A stretch of 26,058 bases of DNA from SAT2750 sp964476375 (GTDB taxonomy: Bacteria; Planctomycetota; Planctomycetia; Pirellulales; Pirellulaceae). A program made the translations under genes and the position numbers. Shown here one piece after another: positions 1-7,906 of this stretch. Every line of letters starts with the position of its first letter. Within the stretch, counting starts at the first letter, position 1. The notes under the pieces are model-generated. The model did not search any database and was not told the DNA's origin. It saw nothing but the letters and a program-made list of their open reading frames with translations. Location of the stretch: NCBI GenBank assembly GCA_964476375.1, contig CAYYZW010000198.1, forward strand, positions 1 through 26,058, written 5' to 3'.

Positions 1-862
1 GTTTCCGGAGACGGCTGGCAACTTCATGGAAGATGAGTTCCTGACGGGCATTAACGGCGGACTTGTGAACCTGTGGGTCCGTGGAGATTTGTTCGCAATC
101 CGCCCGGAAACGCGGGTCTTGTGTTGGATCGTAAAGGTACAGTAGCGCCTGGGATTCTGCGATGTGCTGGGTTGCCTGGTTGGTGGTGGAATCTCGGCCA
201 GGCAGGAAAGATTCACCAGCGTTGTCATAAATGACCAGGACACGGGAAATGGCACGAGCAAAATCATCCGCTGAAGGATGAAGGCTGGATGGTCGCAGCG
301 AGAAAAAGAACGGCTTTGGATAAGTGACTGTGTAATCACCCATGTCCACGTAGTTATAGAGGTGTCCTGCCTCTTCTGTTTTAGGCAGCTTGACGAGTTT
401 GTCGCGTTCCGGGTTAAAGAACTGGAGTTCCTCATAGGCATTCAGGATTTCATTGCAGACCGGGTCTGAATCCGCGAACGACATCTGGAAGGATTGTGGA
501 AAGACCGTTCTGGACCGATAGGTCATGGATGACAGGAAATACGATTTGCCACTGGCCGGTGCCCCGATAACGGAAATGTAAAAAGGTTGCATCTCGTAAA
601 GGGCACGAGGAATAATCAAGTGGCACCCCGGGCAGGCCAGGTCCTTGCAGACAACTCCCCGCGAGTCGAGTGCATTGCCGTTCACATCAAAACGGTCTGG
701 CATGAACCGGTGCTGCGCATCGTCTCCCAGCCGGGGGTCTTTCAATAGCTCGGGGTGCTGGGCCACCCAGAGGGTGTTTTCCGGCGGAAAGTGTTCCCAG
801 CAATGGGGACAGGTGATGATCGGTCGCAGGTTAAGCTGCACATTTTGAGTGGACGAAATCAC
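1..862 (-). CDS. Zinc-ribbon P-loop NTPase (GTPase-like), partial at window edge
   Basis: The reverse strand is open from a GTG at 862 to the window edge, giving 287 visible residues with the C-terminus missing. The N-terminal part has two Cys pairs, C18-x2-C21 and C77-x2-C80, that look like a split zinc ribbon. A Walker A loop follows (GAPASGKS, residues 100-107), then a hydrophobic strand ending in a Walker-B or G3-like DNAGE (residues 213-217), then another hydrophobic strand, LLYLYDP. This order resembles the TRAFAC-like double-GTPase (DO-GTPase) families described from bacterial conflict systems; that assignment is my inference. The GTG is chosen because an in-frame TAA lies shortly upstream, the first in-frame ATG lies well inside the protein, and GGGTGA precedes it. 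The ATG at 867 is in another frame and stops after two codons. No partner gene is visible because the downstream side lies outside the window. Confidence 0.75.
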   Translation of the reverse strand, partial: MISSTQNVQLNLRPIITCPHCWEHFPPENTLWVAQHPELLKDPRLGDDAQHRFMPDRFDVNGNALDSRGVVCKDLACPGCHLIIPRALYEMQPFYISVIGAPASGKSYFLSSMTYRSRTVFPQSFQMSFADSDPVCNEILNAYEELQFFNPERDKLVKLPKTEEAGHLYNYVDMGDYTVTYPKPFFFSLRPSSLHPSADDFARAISRVLVIYDNAGESFLPGRDSTTNQATQHIAESQALLYLYDPTQDPRFRADCEQISTDPQVHKSAVNARQELIFHEVASRLRK

Positions 863-1375
863 AGCATAATCACCCGGAATAATTAATTAGTAGTCAGAAC
901 GATCCGTGCAATGCATTATTACATTTTTAAGAGGTGACTTACAACAGAAAGTCTTTGCATGAGAGATTCAGCGCCGCCTATCTGTAAAGAATGACGTTTT
1001 CTGCAGAAAACAGGCCCCAGGTTCGCCTCCCGTATCGCCCACTCCTCGCTCCGCTCGCACGCTCTCGCACCCGGGTGGCAGGAGTGCGCAAAAGCAGGGT
1101 TTCTTCATCCGCATTCGCACCACGATGCGTGGGATAAACGTCTTTGTGCTGCCATGAACGCTCTCACGGATTCACTGCCATAGGACCTGTTCAACTCCTA
1201 CAAACCGACATGCAAGAACCCAAAAACCGGCAGGAGAGTCGATCGATCTGATAACCCCGGTCGGCCTGTTCCGAAATAAAGCATAGAGGCGTCTCCAGCT
1301 GACCTTCCGGTCGTGACATGAATGTCCACCGGTCAGCCTGGACAAAAAAACCAGGATTTCATGGAAGGTGTTCTG
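863..1375. other. Non-coding gap between divergent genes
   Basis: I see no convincing gene here. The left third, next to the NTPase start, is AT-rich and includes an AATTAATTAG stretch. A perfect palindrome lies at 996-1011. From about 1020 to 1160 the DNA becomes GC-rich with short imperfect inverted repeats, for example CGCAT and ATGCG around 1111-1129. The stretch presumably carries promoters for both flanking genes, but I found no clear -35/-10 pair. Confidence 0.6.
996..1011. promoter_or_regulatory. Perfect 16-bp palindrome, candidate operator
   Basis: GTTTTCTGCAGAAAAC is an uninterrupted 8+8 palindrome in the gap between the divergent NTPase and porin genes. It would suit a dimeric regulator. 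It is not followed by a T-run on either strand in a way that would make it a terminator. Function is inferred from symmetry and position only. Confidence 0.35.
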
Positions 1376-2506
1376 ATGAAGATGTATCACGGACTCTGCT
1401 TGTTTATTGTCACGGTTTTTTCCCTGTCTCAGCTTGCTGCCGAGACCAGCCAGGACGAGGGGGCTCCAGAGGCCGAGGCCAGCCAGGACGAGGAGGCCGC
1501 CACGGCCGAGGCCTTCAGGCTCTTCAGGAATGATCCGGCGGGCATCCAGGTCCGCGGCTGGATGGCAGTCGGCAACGGGGGCCTTCCGGATCACAGTCCG
1601 ACGGACATTCTTGATCCGACCAATACCGGTCTGAACCAGCTCGGTCTCAGCATGGACAAGGCCGGCGAAAAATACCGCCTGCACCTGGACCTGCTCTACG
1701 GACGTGACGCGGTTGCCTTCCGGTCTGCCGGAAACGCTGGCAACGGCTGGGACAACTCGGCCGGCTTTGTTCACGATGACCACGCCTGGGCGCTGCCCCA
1801 GGCGTTTGCCGAGGCCTCCGTTGGTGACCTGACGGTCAGGGGGGGGCACTTCCTGATGAACAGCCATAGCGGCCTTTACTCCACGGACCGTTTTTTCGCC
1901 ACTCGAACGGCATCGGAATATTCCATTGAGCCCTACACGCTCTCGGGCGTTGTGGTGGATGGGAAGCTTGGCCAGATGGACAGTACCGTCGGCTGGGTTG
2001 CGGGAACGAACACCGGTTTTGACAGCATGACCCCGACCGGAAGCAGCACCTTCGTGCTGGGGCTCGGCCGCAGCGTCGGAGACAAGTGGAGCGTCCGTTA
2101 TGATGCCCTGGTCGGGGACGTTGGCTTCAGGAACGCCTTCGCGGACGGTATTAGCAGAGCCAACTCCTACTATCACGCGCTCACCACTCGCTATGTGGCA
2201 AGCGACAGGCTGACGGTGGAGGTGACCCATGTCTACCAGAATTTGAAGCGTGATAACATCGACACCAGCGTGGTTCGTCAGGCGGCGTTCTACGTGCTCA
2301 GCGATTCGCTGACGCTTGGCCAGCGTTATGAGCGATATTCGAGCTCATTCGATGGCACCAGCCTGGAAACGGATTCGGCAGCGGTTGGCCTGAACTATCG
2401 CAATGCATCCTGGTCCAACGTGCTGCTCCGTCCGGAGATTCGCTGGGAGGAAATAGACGGTTCCAGCAGTACCGATTTCTTCATGGATGTGGTGGTGACT
2501 TTCTGA
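1376..2506 (+). CDS. Outer-membrane beta-barrel porin (BBP2/OmpL-like)
   Basis: A 376-residue protein with a signal peptide (MKMYHGLCLFIVTVFSLSQLAA, probable cleavage after LAA). An acidic Ala/Glu-rich segment follows, then alternating polar/aromatic beta-strands to the end. It closes on the strand DVVVTF, and a terminal Phe is the usual recognition signal for the outer-membrane assembly machinery. Phrases such as GVVVDGKL, TVGWVAG and RYEYS-like strands fit the putative beta-barrel porin-2 family; that family call comes from memory of its style. The expected role is a diffusion channel in the outer membrane. I chose ATG 1376 because GGAAGG lies 7 nt upstream and the signal peptide begins there; the frame stays open to an ATG at 1322. 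The long open frame on the opposite strand across this gene is a codon-bias shadow. A strong terminator follows directly. Confidence 0.8.
   Translation: MKMYHGLCLFIVTVFSLSQLAAETSQDEGAPEAEASQDEEAATAEAFRLFRNDPAGIQVRGWMAVGNGGLPDHSPTDILDPTNTGLNQLGLSMDKAGEKYRLHLDLLYGRDAVAFRSAGNAGNGWDNSAGFVHDDHAWALPQAFAEASVGDLTVRGGHFLMNSHSGLYSTDRFFATRTASEYSIEPYTLSGVVVDGKLGQMDSTVGWVAGTNTGFDSMTPTGSSTFVLGLGRSVGDKWSVRYDALVGDVGFRNAFADGISRANSYYHALTTRYVASDRLTVEVTHVYQNLKRDNIDTSVVRQAAFYVLSDSLTLGQRYERYSSSFDGTSLETDSAAVGLNYRNASWSNVLLRPEIRWEEIDGSSSTDFFMDVVVTF
1446..1511 (+). repeat. In-gene tandem duplication, 33-bp period
   Basis: A 15-bp identical word occurs at 1446-1460 and 1479-1493. It encodes two consecutive 11-residue units, SQDEGAPEAEA and SQDEEAATAEA, just after the porin signal peptide. 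The unit length is a whole number of codons, so the frame is kept. Confidence 0.7.
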
Positions 2507-2530
2507 CCCGCATTCCAGATATCAGACAAA

Positions 2531-2564
2531 ACGGCCCGTCCCACAATGGCGGGCCGTTTTTTTA
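2531..2564 (+). terminator. Rho-independent terminator after porin
   Basis: An 8-bp perfect stem (ACGGCCCG at 2531-2538, CGGGCCGT at 2550-2557) with an 11-nt loop is followed by a seven-T run. It lies 25 nt after the porin stop. The opposite strand also ends in TTTT, so it could act weakly in both directions. Confidence 0.88.
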
Positions 2565-2734
2565 TTGCCAACAGGCGTGATCAGAGCGGACAGGGGGGCG
2601 AGGAACAGCCACGGCCGCTTCTTCCTTCTGCTGTACGATATGGCCCGGGACTGTCACAATGGGAGGCGGTACTGCTTTGAGCAGGGTCCATCCGGTTCAC
2701 CGCGTCTGAAACCAAAAAAGGGAGTCGTAGAAAG

Positions 2735-3019
2735 ATGATTACTGTCGGTATGAACTATCACGTGATTGAAGGCAAGCAAGGGGATTTTGAGGAGAAATTT
2801 GCAGCGGTGATCGGCGCCCTCAACGCCGCCGAGGGACACACCACGTCGACCCTCTGGAAGGATGTCAGCGACGGAGCCTCCTACCTGATCACCAGCGAAT
2901 GGTCCGATGAACAGGCCTTTGCCGACTTTATCCAGAGTGATGCTTTTCGTGAAGTGACGAACTGGGGTGCCGAACAGATCCTCTCGGATCGTCCGCGGCA
3001 CAAGATTTACAAGAACTAG
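2735..3019 (+). CDS. ABM-family monooxygenase-like protein
   Basis: A 94-residue protein with the pattern of the antibiotic biosynthesis monooxygenase (ABM) superfamily, a dimeric alpha/beta barrel of about 95-100 residues. It starts with the strand ITVGMNYHVIEGK and the helix FEEKFAAVIGAL. The paired strand SYLITSEWSDEQAFADFIQS follows, with its usual W and F-x-x-F packing residues, and the helix AFREVTNWG ends the fold. Members include cofactor-free quinone-forming oxygenases and haem-degrading enzymes, but substrate cannot be read from sequence. There is no signal peptide, so it is cytoplasmic. The start has AAGGGAG 10 nt upstream. It lies 60 nt before the SGNH gene on the same strand and may share a transcript, though an inverted repeat sits between them. 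Confidence 0.8.
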   Translation: MITVGMNYHVIEGKQGDFEEKFAAVIGALNAAEGHTTSTLWKDVSDGASYLITSEWSDEQAFADFIQSDAFREVTNWGAEQILSDRPRHKIYKN

Positions 3020-3022
3020 GCC

Positions 3023-3057
3023 GGAGGACCGTTCACCCGAGAACGCCCCGGTCCTCC
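3023..3057 (+). repeat. Inverted repeat between ABM and SGNH genes
   Basis: GGAGGACC (3023-3030) is perfectly repeated in inverse at 3050-3057 (GGTCCTCC) with a 19-nt loop. It begins 4 nt after the ABM stop and ends 22 nt before the SGNH start. No T-run follows, so it is more likely an mRNA stabiliser or processing site, or a Rho-dependent end, than an intrinsic terminator. Confidence 0.55.
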
Positions 3058-3079
3058 AGGCCAGCCGGGTAGCCCGCTC

Positions 3080-4159
3080 ATGCCCCCCCCTTATGACATC
3101 TCGCTTTTCCTGATCATCCTCCTGATGCCCTTTGTCTTCGGGGCGGGTGTCTACGTTTTTTTCGTCCGCCGCAAGCTCCACAGGAAGGGGGGCTGGCAAC
3201 TGCTGCTGCAGGGGAACCTGCTGGTCCTGCTGATGCTGCTCTCGACGTTCCTGCTGGCCGGAGAGTGCTACTATCGTTTTGTCTATGATCAGACCGATTC
3301 GTTCGCGCTGACCAATTCCTCCTCCCGCTGGCTGCTGCGGTATTACCAGCTCAATAACGAGAACGTTCGTGACAGCGTGGATTACACTCCCCGCTGTCCG
3401 GAGGGGCAGGTGCGCGTCACCTTCATCGGCGATTCGTTTACCGCAGGCCATGGCATCAAGGATGTGGAAAAGCGGTTTGCCAACCTTGTTCGGCACCAGG
3501 ATCGCGGGCTGGACGTCCAGGTGCTGGCCACCAACGGGTGGGACACCGGCCACCATCTGGAGATGCTCAAGAACAAGCAGGGGACCGACCTGGAGTACGT
3601 GGTGCTGGCCTACTGCCTCAATGACATCTCGGACATTATCCCCGAATACCAGCAGGTGCTCGACCGCATCTACGAAGAATACACGCCCGGTTACCTGGCC
3701 TATAACAGCTACCTGCTCAACACCCTCTACTACCGCTGGATTGCCTTTGCCGACCCGGACGTCAAGAACTTCTACCAGTTCACGCTCGATGCTTACCAGA
3801 ACCAGGTCTGGGACCAGCAGAAAAAACGACTGACCGAACTTCGCGACCTGGTCCATGCGCGGGGTGCCGAGCTGCTGGTGGTCACGTTTCCCTTTATCCA
3901 TGCCCTCGGCAGCGATTATTCCTACGCCGCGGTCCACCAGCAGCTCGATGCACACTGGCAGAGCCTCGATGTTCCCCACCTGGACCTGCTGGATACCTAC
4001 CGGGGCCAGACCCCGGCACAGCTGCGGGTCAACAAGTACGACGCCCACCCCAATGAAGCAGCCCACGCGATGGCGGCAGAGGCGATAGGAGAATTTCTCC
4101 GGTCCCATCGTGAAAATGCTCTCGCCACAGAAGCGGACCAGCTGGTGCCGGAGAAGTAA
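3080..4159 (+). CDS. Membrane-anchored SGNH/GDSL-type hydrolase
   Basis: A 359-residue protein with two N-terminal membrane helices (about residues 8-29 and 40-61) followed by a soluble SGNH domain. Catalytic blocks are visible: block I GDSFTAG with nucleophile Ser119, block II NGWDTG (Gly153), block III YCLND (Asn181) and block V DAHPNEAAH (Asp321, His323). The block V motif is the usual D-x-x-H or D-x-H-P pair of esterases. Such enzymes remove or transfer acyl groups, often acetyl, on carbohydrates or lipids. The fold and active site are clear but the substrate is unknown. The domain probably faces the periplasm. It ends 20 nt from the convergent glycosylation operon, so a role in modifying the same glycan is possible but only inferred from position. 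Confidence 0.85.
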   Translation: MPPPYDISLFLIILLMPFVFGAGVYVFFVRRKLHRKGGWQLLLQGNLLVLLMLLSTFLLAGECYYRFVYDQTDSFALTNSSSRWLLRYYQLNNENVRDSVDYTPRCPEGQVRVTFIGDSFTAGHGIKDVEKRFANLVRHQDRGLDVQVLATNGWDTGHHLEMLKNKQGTDLEYVVLAYCLNDISDIIPEYQQVLDRIYEEYTPGYLAYNSYLLNTLYYRWIAFADPDVKNFYQFTLDAYQNQVWDQQKKRLTELRDLVHARGAELLVVTFPFIHALGSDYSYAAVHQQLDAHWQSLDVPHLDLLDTYRGQTPAQLRVNKYDAHPNEAAHAMAAEAIGEFLRSHRENALATEADQLVPEK

Positions 4160-4179
4160 TTCTTCACGCGACGTGCAAT

Positions 4180-5982
4180 TTACCAGTTCGGATCGCGAAA
4201 GGGCCGCTGCTGCTGGTACCCGCGTAGACTGGCGCTGAGCTGGTCGACCAGTTCCTGCTGCCCCCCCTGCCTTGCCAGGGCCGCCGCATTGCGGGCCACC
4301 GTGATCGCCTTGTCAAAATCCCCGTTCTCGGCCAGGGCCACCGCCAGGGTATGCAGGCAGTAGGGATCACGGCCCCCGGTCAGCTCCACGCTCTGCATGG
4401 CCAGCTGGAGTGCCTCGGGCCCGCTGCGGAGCTGCTCCTGGGGAGCGGCGGCCAGTAGCCAGGCCAGCTTGCGGGCGATAATCGGCTCCATCAGTTCGTG
4501 CCGGTTCCGCTGCTGGGCCTCGCGCAGGTACTTCAGGGCCGTGGTGGGGTCCTTCCGCTGTTCCGCGATGTTCGCCATTCCCATGTAGGGCTGGATCAGC
4601 GTGGGGTCAATCCGCATCGTCTGCTGGAAATGCTGAAGCGACTGGTCGTAATCACCCAGCAGGTAATAGTCACCCGCCAGCGCCCCGTGAGCCCGGGAGT
4701 TATCCTCTGTCACCTCCAGGGCCCGCTGGTAAAGCGAGATCCCTACTTCCCAGTAACCAATCTGGCGGTAGCTGACCACGATGCAGGGAAGCAGGAGGAT
4801 GGCGGCGATCACGACCTGCAGCCGTCGCTGGTGACCTGGTCGTAACCAGCAGATCCACTCGTGCAGGCTCCAGGCAACGGCAATGTGAATGCCGATCAGC
4901 GGCAGGTAGGTATATCGATCCGCCATCGCCTGGCCCCCCACCTGCATCAGCCCGATGACCGGTACCAGCGTGCCGAGATACCAGAGCCAGCCCACCAGCA
5001 GGTGGGGACGGCGGCGGATCTGCCAGATACAGAGTGCGGTGATCGCCAGCACGACCAGGCCACTGATCGCGATCGTGGCGGCCGGCTGGGAATCCGGGTA
5101 GGGATAGTAAAAAGCCAGGTCACTGGGCCAGACCAATTTTTTCAGGTAGCCGGCATAGCTGACCAGGGCATTGCCGATGCGGCTGGTGAGCGGGTAGTCG
5201 ACCAGGGACCCTACCGCCTGCTCCTGGACCTGGATCAGGAACGTGAGCAGGCTGGCCACCATCGACATGACCAGCAGGGGGATTTTTTCCTTCACCAGTT
5301 CCCCCAGGCTCCGCTGCGGAATCGTCGGGTCAAGCTGGCTCGATCGTTTCCATCGCCCCAGGGGCCAGGCGTCCAGCAGCAGCAGCGCACATGGCAACGT
5401 GACCACCATTGGCTTGCTCATCAGCCCACAGGCAAAAAGCACCAGCACCCAGCCATAAGCGCGCCAGCCACCATGGCGGGCATAGGAAAGGTAGGCGTGC
5501 AGGGTCAGGATCCAGAAAAACGTGCTCAATACATCCCGTCGTTCACTTACCCAGGCCACCGATTCAACACTCAGTGGATGCCAGGCAAAAAGAGCTGCCA
5601 CCAGGAAACTGGGGGCCACGGCCGAGGTTGTTTTTACCAGCAGCTGGAACAGCAGGATGGCACTGGCAATATGGAAAAGGGCATTGACCGTGTGATGCCA
5701 GCCGGCATCGGTCCCAAAAAGCTGGCAGTCGAGCTGGTGGGAAAGCCAGGTGAGCGGATGCCACTGGCCCGGGCCGTGCAGCGTGAAGGCCCAGGTGATG
5801 TTCCGGAGCGTCAGCCCACTGAGGACGTTTTCGTTGTTGTAGATATAGTCACGGTCATCGAAGTTGATGAACTCAAAGAGGCTCACCTGGGCATAGAGGC
5901 CAAGCGTGACCAGCGCCAGCAGGGCAGCCAGGAGGATTCTCCCCCGACGCTCTGCCCGACCGCTTTTTCTCCTTTTCGCCAA
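4180..5982 (-). CDS. TMTC-like GT-C membrane glycosyltransferase with TPR tail
   Basis: A 600-residue protein with about ten membrane helices up to residue 405, then TPR-like helices (about 415-585). The first extracytoplasmic loop has the acidic pair FDDRD (Asp42, Asp43) typical of GT-C enzymes that use polyprenyl-phosphate sugars. WHPLTWLSHQLD, HPLSVESVAWVSERRD, SKPMVVTLP and DRYTYLPLIG match the conserved loops of TMTC-type O-mannosyltransferase relatives. It probably transfers a sugar from a lipid carrier to protein or glycan outside the cytoplasm, with the TPRs binding acceptor. It is the last gene of the operon. The start is TTG at 5982, 5 nt after the upstream stop and preceded by purine-rich GGGTAGGGG. 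No suitable ATG lies before the first helix. Confidence 0.82.
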   Translation of the reverse strand: MAKRRKSGRAERRGRILLAALLALVTLGLYAQVSLFEFINFDDRDYIYNNENVLSGLTLRNITWAFTLHGPGQWHPLTWLSHQLDCQLFGTDAGWHHTVNALFHIASAILLFQLLVKTTSAVAPSFLVAALFAWHPLSVESVAWVSERRDVLSTFFWILTLHAYLSYARHGGWRAYGWVLVLFACGLMSKPMVVTLPCALLLLDAWPLGRWKRSSQLDPTIPQRSLGELVKEKIPLLVMSMVASLLTFLIQVQEQAVGSLVDYPLTSRIGNALVSYAGYLKKLVWPSDLAFYYPYPDSQPAATIAISGLVVLAITALCIWQIRRRPHLLVGWLWYLGTLVPVIGLMQVGGQAMADRYTYLPLIGIHIAVAWSLHEWICWLRPGHQRRLQVVIAAILLLPCIVVSYRQIGYWEVGISLYQRALEVTEDNSRAHGALAGDYYLLGDYDQSLQHFQQTMRIDPTLIQPYMGMANIAEQRKDPTTALKYLREAQQRNRHELMEPIIARKLAWLLAAAPQEQLRSGPEALQLAMQSVELTGGRDPYCLHTLAVALAENGDFDKAITVARNAAALARQGGQQELVDQLSASLRGYQQQRPFRDPNW

Positions 5983-5987
5983 CGCCC

Positions 5988-6947
5988 CTACCCTTCTTCG
6001 GTGGCCTGCGCGTAATTCGATTCAAGCCAGGCAAGGGTTTCACGAATCCCGTCCCGCAGCGACGTGCTGGGCTGCCAGCCGATTGCGGACTCCGCCCGGT
6101 CATTGGTAAAGGTCTTGACCAGTGCCCCGTCCGGCTTGGTGCTGTCCAGGACCAGTTCCCCTTCAAAACCCACGATCTCCTTGATCAACATCGCCAGTTC
6201 CATGATGCTCAGGCCGCCCCCGGTACTGATGTTCAGTGGGCTGACATCGTCATAGCATTCGGCGGCACGCACCATCGCCTCGACGGCGTCCCGCACGAAG
6301 AGCCATTCCCTGACCGGCTTGCCGGTTCCCCAGATTGTCACCTCCGCGGCGCCACCCTGGCGGGCGTCGTAGAACTTTCGCAGCAGCGCGGCCAGGCCGT
6401 GAGAGCGGTCGGGATGAAAATGCTCGCGGGGGCCAAACAGGTTGGTCATCAACAGGTGAATGGACTTGAAGTCATACTGCCGGTCATAGCACCAGCCCTG
6501 CACCACCTGGGATTTTTTCGTGAAACCATAGTTGACGACGGACTCGTGCAGCGGGCCCGACCAGTAATCGTCCTCCCCGAGCACGCCATCCACGTAGCCA
6601 GGGTAGGAACAGGCCGCGACCACGTTAATATATTTCCCCACGCCCGCCTGGTGCGCCGCATGCATCGAGTGGAGGCCCATCCGCATGTTGTCATAGAAGA
6701 TGTCGGCCGGGTGGGTCCGCTGGTATCCCAGTCCTCCCTGCCGCGCCGCGCAGTTAAAGACCACCTGGCTGGGGTGCTCGCTGAAGAAACGCTCGATGCT
6801 CTCCAGGTCACGAAAATCCCAGCCGTCCGCCGTGCGGGGTACCACCGGCTCACATTCGAGTTGCTGCAGGTGATCGACCAGGTGGCTGCCGAGAAATCCC
6901 CCGCCTCCGAGTACGGCCACGCGGGTCTGTCCCCAGTCGATCGTCAT
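5988..6947 (-). CDS. NAD-dependent epimerase, GDP-fucose-synthase-like
   Basis: A 319-residue extended short-chain dehydrogenase/reductase. The Rossmann nucleotide loop is GGGGFLG (residues 14-20) and the catalytic pair is Tyr140-x3-Lys144 in NYGFTKK. FNCAARQGG, the DNMRMG helix, ACSYPG and TNLFGPREHF correspond to segments of GDP-L-fucose synthases and close epimerase/reductases (WcaG/Fcl group). The likely job is to make a deoxy- or epimerised nucleotide sugar for this operon; exact substrate is uncertain because no GDP-mannose 4,6-dehydratase is present in the window. ATG 6947 lies 13 nt after the upstream stop, and its AAGGA ribosome site overlaps that stop codon. It is followed after 5 nt by the GT-C gene. 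Confidence 0.82.
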   Translation of the reverse strand: MTIDWGQTRVAVLGGGGFLGSHLVDHLQQLECEPVVPRTADGWDFRDLESIERFFSEHPSQVVFNCAARQGGLGYQRTHPADIFYDNMRMGLHSMHAAHQAGVGKYINVVAACSYPGYVDGVLGEDDYWSGPLHESVVNYGFTKKSQVVQGWCYDRQYDFKSIHLLMTNLFGPREHFHPDRSHGLAALLRKFYDARQGGAAEVTIWGTGKPVREWLFVRDAVEAMVRAAECYDDVSPLNISTGGGLSIMELAMLIKEIVGFEGELVLDSTKPDGALVKTFTNDRAESAIGWQPSTSLRDGIRETLAWLESNYAQATEEG

Positions 6948-6960
6948 CAGCGTCCGGTCC

Positions 6961-7887
6961 TTACACGTTCAGCCAGGGATTTGTCACGTCGATCGCATCG
7001 ACCACTCGAATCAGTTCCGAAATACCCTCGTCCAGGGTGACCGTGGTCTCAAAACCGATTTCCTGGATTTTCTTGTAGGAGACTTCATAGTCCCGCTGGT
7101 CAGGATCGGTGCCCACTTCGGCGTAGTGAAGGTAGAAGGGAACCCGTTTCCGGATCGCCACGGCAATGTCTTCCTTGGTGTAATTGAGCGATTCGTGGCC
7201 CACGTTGTACGAGTTGTTTTTCATGCGGTCATAGTTTTCCAGGGAAAACTGGATCGCCCGTCCCATGTCCCGGACATGGATGAAGGTGCGGCGGAAACCT
7301 CGCTCGTAAACAATCAGCTGCTTGTTGATCACCGCCTGGTGGACAAAGTCATTGACCAGCAGGTCCAGCCGCATCCGGGGGGAGGCTCCAAACGCCGTGG
7401 CAAAACGCAGTACCGTTCCACCGGCGGTCTCCAAAACGATTTCCTCGCCCTGGGTCTTGGTGATCGCATAAAAAGAGACGGGGTTCAGCGGGCTCTCCTC
7501 GGTGCAGATCTCCTCCAGCTTGCCGTAATTACTGCCGGTGGAAGCAAAGACCAGCGGCTGGTCTGCCGACACGGCCTCGGCGACATTTTTTGTCCCCTGG
7601 ACATTGGTCATTTCCGCCACTTCCGGGTACTTGAGGCAGGCCGGGAATCCCACGATTGCTGCCAGGTGGACGACGGCATCGACTTCGCCGACGCAGGAGC
7701 GGACTGTTTCGGCGTCACCGACATCGCCCTTGACGAAAGCGAATCCATCGTGGCAGAAATGGGGAAGCAGGGTCTGGCCCCCGTAACGCAGGTTATCCAG
7801 TACCGTCACCTCGTGGCCGGAGCTTAACAACTGTGGAATCAGAACCGAGCCAACGTACCCGGCACCCCCTGTTACCAGCACTTTCAT
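6961..7887 (-). CDS. NAD-dependent nucleotide-sugar epimerase/dehydratase
   Basis: A 308-residue extended SDR. It begins MKVLVTGGAGYVGS, the classic TGGxGxxG dinucleotide site, with an acidic residue after strand 2 (VLDNL) that favours NAD over NADP. GDVGD and HLAAIVG follow. The active site is Ser/Thr in ASTGSNYG with Tyr140-x3-Lys144 (YAITK). RRTFIHVRDMGRAI is the usual substrate-domain signature of UDP-glucose 4-epimerase relatives. It is full length. It is expected to act in the cytoplasm on a nucleotide-linked sugar; the substrate cannot be named. AAAGGGAT precedes ATG 7887. It lies 19 nt after the GT2 gene and 13 nt before the next SDR, so it is clearly operonic. Confidence 0.85.
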   Translation of the reverse strand: MKVLVTGGAGYVGSVLIPQLLSSGHEVTVLDNLRYGGQTLLPHFCHDGFAFVKGDVGDAETVRSCVGEVDAVVHLAAIVGFPACLKYPEVAEMTNVQGTKNVAEAVSADQPLVFASTGSNYGKLEEICTEESPLNPVSFYAITKTQGEEIVLETAGGTVLRFATAFGASPRMRLDLLVNDFVHQAVINKQLIVYERGFRRTFIHVRDMGRAIQFSLENYDRMKNNSYNVGHESLNYTKEDIAVAIRKRVPFYLHYAEVGTDPDQRDYEVSYKKIQEIGFETTVTLDEGISELIRVVDAIDVTNPWLNV

Positions 7888-7906
7888 GAGTATCCCTTTG
7901 TGTCAG

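Noticed and set aside
865..867. ATG at 867 as start of the NTPase
   Set aside because: It is in another frame and meets TGA after two codons. GTG 862 opens the long frame.
1020..1160. Mobile element or small RNA in the GC-rich part of the first gap
   Set aside because: Only short imperfect inverted repeats are present. No transposase, terminal repeats or promoter/terminator pair was seen.
1172..2230. A 352-codon open frame on the minus strand
   Set aside because: It is antisense to the porin, which has a signal peptide, a ribosome site and a C-terminal Phe. The antisense protein has no family features.
2654..4108. A 484-codon open frame on the minus strand
   Set aside because: It is antisense to the ABM and SGNH genes, both with family motifs and ribosome sites, and its translation looks like shadow sequence.
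4861..6015. A 384-codon open frame on the plus strand
   Set aside because: It is antisense to the GT-C gene and is extremely rich in Gln, Arg and His, as expected for a shadow of membrane-helix codons.
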